From: Candidatus Sulfotelmatobacter sp.
Lineage (GTDB): Bacteria; Acidobacteriota; Terriglobia; Terriglobales; Acidobacteriaceae
DNA: 55,687 nt
Assembly: GCA_017883385.1 (NCBI GenBank)
Contig: JADGNQ010000024.1
Coordinates: forward strand, 1-55,687
Direction: 5' to 3'
Shown: positions 50,602-55,687 of the stretch, in pieces
How the letters are laid out: each line of letters begins with the position of its first letter
Position numbering within the stretch: the first letter of the stretch is position 1
The notes under the pieces: model-generated
Seen by the model: only the letters and a program-made list of their open reading frames with translations
Databases searched by the model: none
Told to the model about the DNA's origin: nothing
Made by a program: the position numbers and the translations under genes

Positions 50602-52254
50602 TCAGGCGCGACACAACTCCGCGACCAACGTTTCCCGTCGCTGCAGGGCGATGCTGTCGATGCGGCGGAGAACCATCAGATACATCGGAATGGAGATGGC
50701 AGCGAGCGCGAGGAACACGAATGCAGCGATCCACAAGTCGTGATAGAGCCGGGCTATCACAAAGGCGGCGACGCCAATGCCTATGATCACGATCTGCACG
50801 CCCAAGCTGGCGAGGACAGTGGTTTGCGAGACGTTCTGACGGCCAAAAGTCGCGAAGTCGCGCTTTCTGGGCGCGTAGATCGATAGCAGATTTCCCACGG
50901 TGAAATTCAAGGGCGCGGCGAACAACAGTCCAGCCACAGTCGCAAACGAGACTGCGGGCCGGGGCGCGCCGTAGAAGTAGGCGACGGCGATCCATGCCAG
51001 TGCCGTGTTTGCCACCAGAATGCTGGCGTGAGTGAGGTTCTTTCCCACCACAATCTGACGAAAGTGCGCGGGCGATGCGTAGAAGAACTGGATGCCGCCA
51101 GAGTCGCCGCCGAAACTGTTGTAAACCAGGTTGGTGAGCACGAGCAGGGCATAGGCGGCTGCCCCAGGGAATGCCATGTCGGGCGCACGGTTGAAAAAGC
51201 TTCCCTGCGGCCGCATCGGATTCATCGGTCCCAGGCGAAACACGAGCAGCATGAAGATCGGCATGATCAAAGTGAGCAGCATGGGTCCGCTGCGGGCGAG
51301 ATAGCGCACTTCTTTTTCAAACACCGCGGCGACGGCCTGGGAAAATCCCGGGAGGTTCCACCCGACTTGCAGGCCTTGTACGTGTTCAACGGCAGGGCGC
51401 GCTGCCGCTTCGCTGAGATTCTCACCGCGGAATTGAGCGCGCAGACGCAAGTGCAGCAGGCAGCCCACGGCCATCGTCAAGGTGGCGAGAAAAAGCAGGG
51501 ACGTGAAGCCGACCACGTACTCGGAGTGCGAGGCTCGCGCAATGGCGTCGGCAGCGAGACCAGGCGGGAGCACGGCCTGGACTTGGGTGACGATGTGCGC
51601 CGCTCGGCTGAATTCGGGGCGCGGCTTTTTCTCGAAACGCTGCATCATCGGTCCGATCAACTGAAAGCTGAGCATGAACAGGATGAAGACAACGCCCAGA
51701 ATCTCACGCGTACGCCGCTGGGCCAGCCAACGCTCCAGCCATGCGAAGACGGTTTGCATCACGACGAGGTTGAAAAGCGCGAAGGTTAGCAGTACCAGCA
51801 GGGCCCAGGGGAAGAGAAGAGGCCGGGCGACGCTGACGCCGAGCAGAATTCCAAAGATGCTGAGACTGCCGAGCGCGCTGGCCGGATCGCAGAAGCCGTA
51901 CGCCAGACGGATCAGAAAATACGACCGGTAGGTGAGGGGAAAGCGCAGCAAGTCGGACGAGTCGGGATTGTTGGTGAAGGCGGTCGACATTACTGGAAAG
52001 ACTTGCCAGAAGAAAAAAATCGGCCATAACAAGATCGCGAGGAACTCAGCCTTGCCTTGCGAAACAAAATACCAGGAAGACCCGGTCGCGATCGCGAAGC
52101 CCCCCAGGCCGCCGAGCGTGAAGGCCGCAGTCACCACGATGCGCGAGACCAGTTCCATCTTGCCGCGCTTGCTGCGCAGGCCATTGACGAACATGCGCCA
52201 GCGCAGGTTGGCGATGGCAGTGAGTTGGCTTCGGCGGTGGAGGGTGGAACTCAT
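50602..52254 (-). CDS. ABC-2-type exporter membrane protein
   Basis: A 550-residue integral membrane protein with about 12-14 hydrophobic segments in two halves. It resembles ABC-2/YtrB-like permease subunits: LRWRMFVNGLRSKRGK at the start, then AFTLGGLGGFAIATGSSWYFVSQGKA. It lies 22 bases downstream of the ATPase gene, on the same strand, and completes the transporter. The substrate is unknown. The convergent two-component pair could regulate it, but no direct link is visible. Confidence 0.85.
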   Translation of the reverse strand: MSSTLHRRSQLTAIANLRWRMFVNGLRSKRGKMELVSRIVVTAAFTLGGLGGFAIATGSSWYFVSQGKAEFLAILLWPIFFFWQVFPVMSTAFTNNPDSSDLLRFPLTYRSYFLIRLAYGFCDPASALGSLSIFGILLGVSVARPLLFPWALLVLLTFALFNLVVMQTVFAWLERWLAQRRTREILGVVFILFMLSFQLIGPMMQRFEKKPRPEFSRAAHIVTQVQAVLPPGLAADAIARASHSEYVVGFTSLLFLATLTMAVGCLLHLRLRAQFRGENLSEAAARPAVEHVQGLQVGWNLPGFSQAVAAVFEKEVRYLARSGPMLLTLIMPIFMLLVFRLGPMNPMRPQGSFFNRAPDMAFPGAAAYALLVLTNLVYNSFGGDSGGIQFFYASPAHFRQIVVGKNLTHASILVANTALAWIAVAYFYGAPRPAVSFATVAGLLFAAPLNFTVGNLLSIYAPRKRDFATFGRQNVSQTTVLASLGVQIVIIGIGVAAFVIARLYHDLWIAAFVFLALAAISIPMYLMVLRRIDSIALQRRETLVAELCRA

Positions 52255-52276
52255 CTGGCTTTATGCTGCCCTAAGT

Positions 52277-53092
52277 TCATCCCAGCCATGACAACTCCTG
52301 TTCAGTGCGGCGGGCTCCGCCGACGATGCGGAGGAAAATCTGCTCCAGCGTCAGCTTTTCGCCTGACGCTTGGGCGCCATCATCCGATCCGGCGGGGGTT
52401 TGGGCTTCGACTCCGGCGCGCAGTTCTTCGAGCGAGCCTTGGGCCACGAGCCGTCCCTGATGAATGATGGCGACGTGGCTGCACAGGCGTTCCACGATTT
52501 CGAGCACGTGCGACGTGAGGAAGATCGTGGCGCCACGGGCGATCATGCCTTGCAGCATGGACTTCAGCGTGCCCGCGGCGATGGCGTCCACACCCTCGAA
52601 GGGCTCGTCGAGGAACAGAACTTTTGGTCCATGGATCACGGCCGCCGCCATGGCGAGTTTCTTCTGCATGCCATGGGAATAGTCGGTTACGAGTTTTTTC
52701 GGCTGGTCGGCGAGTTGCATGAATTCCAGCAACTCGGCGGCGCGTTTCGCCGCGGTATCGCGGTCGAGGCCGTACATCCTTCCAACAAAGCTAAGGAACT
52801 CAGCGCCGGTGAGGCGCCCGAACAGGGCCATGCCTTCGGGCACGACGCCGATCTGACGCTTGACTTCGACGGGATGCGAGTTGAGATCGAGGCCGAGGAT
52901 CTCGATGCTCCCCGAACTGGACGCGAGCAGCCCGGTCAGCATTTTGATGGTGGTGGACTTACCCGCACCGTTAGGGCCGAGGAAGCCGAAGAACTGTCCG
53001 GGTGCGACGCGCAGGTCGACGCCGTCGACGGCGACAAGGTCTCCGAAGCGGCGGGTCAGGCCCTGAGTTGAGATGGTGGGTGCGGAGTCCAT
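52277..53092 (-). CDS. ABC transporter ATP-binding protein
   Basis: A 271-residue nucleotide-binding subunit. Walker A GPNGAGKST, signature YSHGMQKKLAMA (a variant of LSGGQ), Walker B VLFLDEPFEG, and H-loop SHVLE are complete; the order matches ABC-2 exporter ATPases. ATG 53092 is chosen; an in-frame start at 53185 would add a charged tail not seen in the family. Encoded upstream of the permease with 22 bases between. Confidence 0.95.
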   Translation of the reverse strand: MDSAPTISTQGLTRRFGDLVAVDGVDLRVAPGQFFGFLGPNGAGKSTTIKMLTGLLASSSGSIEILGLDLNSHPVEVKRQIGVVPEGMALFGRLTGAEFLSFVGRMYGLDRDTAAKRAAELLEFMQLADQPKKLVTDYSHGMQKKLAMAAAVIHGPKVLFLDEPFEGVDAIAAGTLKSMLQGMIARGATIFLTSHVLEIVERLCSHVAIIHQGRLVAQGSLEELRAGVEAQTPAGSDDGAQASGEKLTLEQIFLRIVGGARRTEQELSWLG

Positions 53093-53121
53093 GAAACTTC
53101 TGAATCTAGCACACCCACGGG

Positions 53122-53730
53122 TTACTGTTTGTCTTTCGCGGGAGCTTCTTTCTTCTCGGGCGGTTTCTTCATGTCCTCGGTCCACGGCGGAACGATGCCG
53201 GCAAAACGCGCGTAGGCGATGGATTGCCCAAGATGCTCGGCGGCGTGGCGGACGATGAAGAGGAGGATGCCGCGTTCGGTGTTCTTGCCGCCGAACCAGT
53301 CCAGGCTCTTTTCGAGGTCAGCGTCGGGCATGGCTTTGAGGGCGGCCTTGGCGTGCGCGAAGGAATCTTTGAGAGTAGCGAGGACCTTCGCTTTGTCGGT
53401 GGTTGATTTTTCGAGTCCCCTCACATCGAGCCCGGTGGGAGGAGGTGTGCCAACGAGTTTGTACAAGTTGTAATTGGCGGCGCTGACGTGGAGAAAAACT
53501 TCCGCGAAGGAGCGAACATCGGCTGAGGGACGCCTGGTGTATTTGTCGGCGGGGATCGCTTCAGCGAGGCGCGTGAACTTGTCTTCCTGCACCATGACTT
53601 CCGCCATCACTTCTGAGCGATACCCGGTAACACCGGGCGTGCCGTCTTTGTAGGGGTTTGCCTGTGCCACGACCCGGACTGCACCAGACGTGAGAACGAA
53701 TAGGCAGAAAGCCGAGAGAATGCGTTTCAT
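53122..53730 (-). CDS. Exported DinB-like protein
   Basis: A 202-residue four-helix DinB/YfiT-like protein. Signal peptide MKRILSAFCLFVLTSGAVRVVAQ, then helices with metal-type histidines in FAEVFLHVSAANYNL and FIVRHAAEHLGQSIAYARF. The C-terminus is Lys/Pro-rich. An AAGGAG site 8 bases upstream fixes ATG 53730; AGGAGA-C-TCTCCT at that site is palindromic and could hide it. DinB-fold enzymes include thiol transferases, but most are unassigned. Export is unusual for the fold. Confidence 0.85.
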   Translation of the reverse strand: MKRILSAFCLFVLTSGAVRVVAQANPYKDGTPGVTGYRSEVMAEVMVQEDKFTRLAEAIPADKYTRRPSADVRSFAEVFLHVSAANYNLYKLVGTPPPTGLDVRGLEKSTTDKAKVLATLKDSFAHAKAALKAMPDADLEKSLDWFGGKNTERGILLFIVRHAAEHLGQSIAYARFAGIVPPWTEDMKKPPEKKEAPAKDKQ

Positions 53731-53840
53731 AGGAGAGTCTCCTTTGCGTCCGATCAGTTTAAACATTGGGGGAATTCTGTCTAGAACGAAAGCAACTTTT
53801 GCCGGCGGTGGATGTTCGATGGAAGTGAATCGCATCCCAC

Positions 53841-55181
53841 TCACCGGAACCGGGTCGTGCGCCAGAGCGCGATTCCACAGGTGGCGAGCAGAACGAGCAT
53901 CGCGACCGTGAGGGCAGCGGCCCAACCCAGACCGATGTCCATGTGGGGGAGTTTTGCTACGAAGGCGAGGGCGACGAATAGGGCGGTGGTGCCGAGAATG
54001 AGCAGCCAATCCAGGAGTGTTCTGGCATTAGCGCGGAGTGCTGTGCCGTTCGTCTTATTGCCCGCCATCTCTCTGCCTTCCATGCCGGCGCGGACGTATT
54101 CGCCCTCCACGTTGTAACGCTGGCCTTCGCGCTCGGCGGCGTCCTGCCAGGACGAGTGCTCGCGTTCCGTTGCCGACGAAAGCGCGATCGCCACCGCGCC
54201 CAGCGCCATGAGGATCGATCCTCCCGCGACTTGCGCGTAGACGGTCTGGCTTCCGCCGCGCAGTTCATGAAAAACGAGGATGCCCCACAGCAGTCCCCAA
54301 AGCTGATTCGTATTGGAGAGCGGAATGCCGCGGCTGATGCCTACGTACTTGGTGGCGTATTGCTGGAACAAATCTCCGAGCACCCAGACGAAGCCGCCCA
54401 GCATCAGCCAGAACAGCACCGCGCGGGCGCTCACGAGTTCGTGCCAGAGGGGAGTCGCGCCGCGATAGCCAATGGCGAGCAACGTCATGGTGGCGAGCTC
54501 TCCGACGGTGAAGAAGGTGATGAAAGAGAGAGGATTCATGCCGGTCAGGTAGGCTTTGCGGTAGGGGATGTACATCGTTCCCCAGAGAACGCCCGCGCCC
54601 AGTGCGGCGAGAACTCCCAGCGTGGCTTTGCCCGGGGCGGCCTGATGGCTGGATGCAATCGCCAGCAGTGTGGCTCCTCCAAACATGCAGACTGCGCCGC
54701 CTAGAACGCCGAGCCAGCGTTTCCATCCGGCGTAGTGCAATTCGTTGAAGAGCAGGAATCCCCAGAAGATGCCGAGCAGGCTGTTCGTGTTCCACAGAGG
54801 AAATGCGATGCTAAGGCCGACGTTGCGGATGGCGTAGATGGTCAGGGTGTTGGCGACGGCCCACATGCATCCGGCGAGCACGGCCCACACGACCAAGTGT
54901 GGAGCTTGGCGCACGTCGTTACGAACGTGGGAGGTGCCGCGGATGAATGCGGGCACGCTCCAGCGTGCGAGGAAGACTCCAAGCACCATGATGAGAGAAA
55001 CGGTGATGGGGGAGATGTCTGGGTTGACGAGCTTGATGGGGGCTTCGGCGCCGCCCAGCCAGGCGCCGGCGGCGAATCCGCAGAAGATGCCCAACGCCTG
55101 CAGGCTGCGCAGGCGAGTCGCTCGGATTGGAGTGGGAACAGCGAGTGCCGCGGTCTGAAGGCTTGCTGGAGGGGCGGTCAC
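53841..55181 (-). CDS. GRP/RhaT-like sugar or metabolite transporter
   Basis: A 446-residue membrane protein of the drug/metabolite transporter superfamily, nearest in look to glucose/ribose-type GRP or RhaT carriers. Ten helices include ALGIFCGFAAGAWLGGA, AIRNVGLSIAFPLWNTNSLLGIFWGF and GISRGIPLSNTNQLWGLLWGILVF (the repeated P-x-x-NTN motif of the family). About 100 residues are added at the C-terminus: a charged stretch (about 340-385), then two extra helices. The start is GTG 55181 with a weak ribosome site. The substrate is not known. Confidence 0.82.
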   Translation of the reverse strand: MTAPPASLQTAALAVPTPIRATRLRSLQALGIFCGFAAGAWLGGAEAPIKLVNPDISPITVSLIMVLGVFLARWSVPAFIRGTSHVRNDVRQAPHLVVWAVLAGCMWAVANTLTIYAIRNVGLSIAFPLWNTNSLLGIFWGFLLFNELHYAGWKRWLGVLGGAVCMFGGATLLAIASSHQAAPGKATLGVLAALGAGVLWGTMYIPYRKAYLTGMNPLSFITFFTVGELATMTLLAIGYRGATPLWHELVSARAVLFWLMLGGFVWVLGDLFQQYATKYVGISRGIPLSNTNQLWGLLWGILVFHELRGGSQTVYAQVAGGSILMALGAVAIALSSATEREHSSWQDAAEREGQRYNVEGEYVRAGMEGREMAGNKTNGTALRANARTLLDWLLILGTTALFVALAFVAKLPHMDIGLGWAAALTVAMLVLLATCGIALWRTTRFR

Positions 55182-55572
55182 CGGAGTTTATCCAAGAGGA
55201 CAAGACCTCCGATCAACACGCTTAGTGGAATCCAGAAGTGGAGGTCGGTGGCTATGGTGCGAAACAGCCTGCGGGGAACCGGGTTAGTTGAGTTCGGCAA
55301 TGTTGCTACCTCGCAACGGGTTTCGGAATCTGGAGAAGCTGGAGTGTCATCTTAGGGATGCACGAGGCTGGAGTCAACGCGTGGAAAGGCCGCTACTCGG
55401 GATTGGCTGAGGCTAGGGCCCAGGTCCACCGCCGTTTTCAGAATTCCTCACTAACTGCAAGTCTTTCTGAGTTGTGATGAGCAGAATTGGGAGGCATCCA
55501 GGGTGTGATGACAATCACAGTGTACCGGGCCCGTTCCGCCTAGCATGGGATGTGGGGCTTTTGCGGCCAAAA
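55182..55572. other. Intergenic region
   Basis: No gene seen. It contains the CRP/FNR-type palindrome at 55504-55519 and leads into repeat copy C. Confidence 0.5.
55504..55519. promoter_or_regulatory. CRP/FNR-family palindrome
   Basis: TGTGA-TGACAA-TCACA matches the TGTGA-N6-TCACA consensus exactly. It is about 320 bases upstream of the transporter gene start and may instead serve a gene beyond the window end. Confidence 0.45.
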
Positions 55573-55687
55573 GAGGCTGCGGAAGAAATCGCATGCCGCG
55601 TGCGCAGCGCCTGAAGGCGTGATTGATTCGCCAGCATTTACGCTATGCCTGAAGGCATAGCCTGATACGAATCGTGCGTTTTTCCGC
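55573..55687 (-). repeat. Dispersed palindromic repeat, copy C (cut by window end)
   Basis: Read on the minus strand it is the same element as copies A and B: GCGGAAAAACGCACGATTCG, the perfect CTATGCC-TTCA-GGCATAG hairpin, GTAAATGCTGGCG, CACGCCTTCAGGCGCTG and TTCTTCCGCAGCCTC. Orientation is opposite to A and B. A few bases of the outer end lie beyond the window. Confidence 0.82.

Noticed and set aside
53122-54009. N-terminal extension of the DinB-like gene to 54009
   Set aside because: The extension overlaps the transporter gene and is Arg/His/Pro-rich. ATG 53730 has an AAGGAG site and a good signal peptide.

Overview
The window is high-GC bacterial chromosome. Its gene content points to an Acidobacteriota genome of the Terriglobia (Koribacter/Terriglobus-like) type: an 800-residue MacB/FtsX-type orphan permease, a Ser/Thr kinase fused to a beta-propeller, paired DUF3857/transglutaminase proteins, many secreted or lipid-anchored proteins of unknown function, and abundant short palindromic intergenic repeats. 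This assignment is inference from gene families; there is no rRNA in the window. I saw no phage, insertion-sequence transposase, CRISPR array, tRNA or rRNA.

Layout. 0.1-5 kb: a secreted protein and two overlapping DUF3857/transglutaminase genes. 5.4-8.4 kb: purQ, then two overlapping genes for 2-oxoglutarate/Fe(II)-oxygenase-like proteins, the first carrying a proline-rich repeat linker. 8.4-14 kb: a kinase-propeller divergent from yebC, tlyA and nadK. 14-17.7 kb (minus strand): hpt, a GAF-GAF-SpoIIE phosphatase and lysA (4-bp overlap with the phosphatase). 17.8-19.3 kb: a metallo-beta-lactamase-fold hydrolase and an O-methyltransferase. 19.3-21.2 kb: a beta-propeller lipoprotein broken by a frameshift. 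21.3-23.5 kb: a fluoride-riboswitch operon (crcB, DUF190, BshB1-like deacetylase, probably yceI). 23.6-25.7 kb: polyprenyl synthase, a small membrane protein, a degenerate receiver domain and xseB. 25.8-34.4 kb: the orphan permease, a homocysteine methyltransferase/MTHFR fusion, a lipoprotein and a penicillin acylase.

34.4-44.6 kb is the most accessory-looking stretch: a repeat element, a Fur regulator behind a near-canonical Fur box, a divergent cluster of zinc-ribbon membrane proteins (DUF2752, CD225/dispanin, DUF4190 with a pilin-like tail, two DUF4870-like), a DHH phosphoesterase, a secreted protein sharing the pilin-like tail, more repeats, DUF2127, an RNB ribonuclease and a FecR-like protein. 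44.6-55.7 kb: VOC protein, MBL hydrolase, beta-hydroxyacid dehydrogenase with a 47-residue companion, fatty-acid desaturase, a decayed TOBE domain, a two-component system, an ABC-2 exporter, a DinB-like protein and a GRP/RhaT-like sugar transporter. The window ends inside a third copy of the repeat element.

The best leads are the oxygenase pair with possible self-substrate PQPPR repeats (6.26-8.43 kb), the zinc-ribbon membrane cluster (35.4-38.3 kb), the translationally acting fluoride riboswitch with its deacetylase-containing operon, and the three-copy roughly 120-bp palindromic element with its older degenerate relatives.
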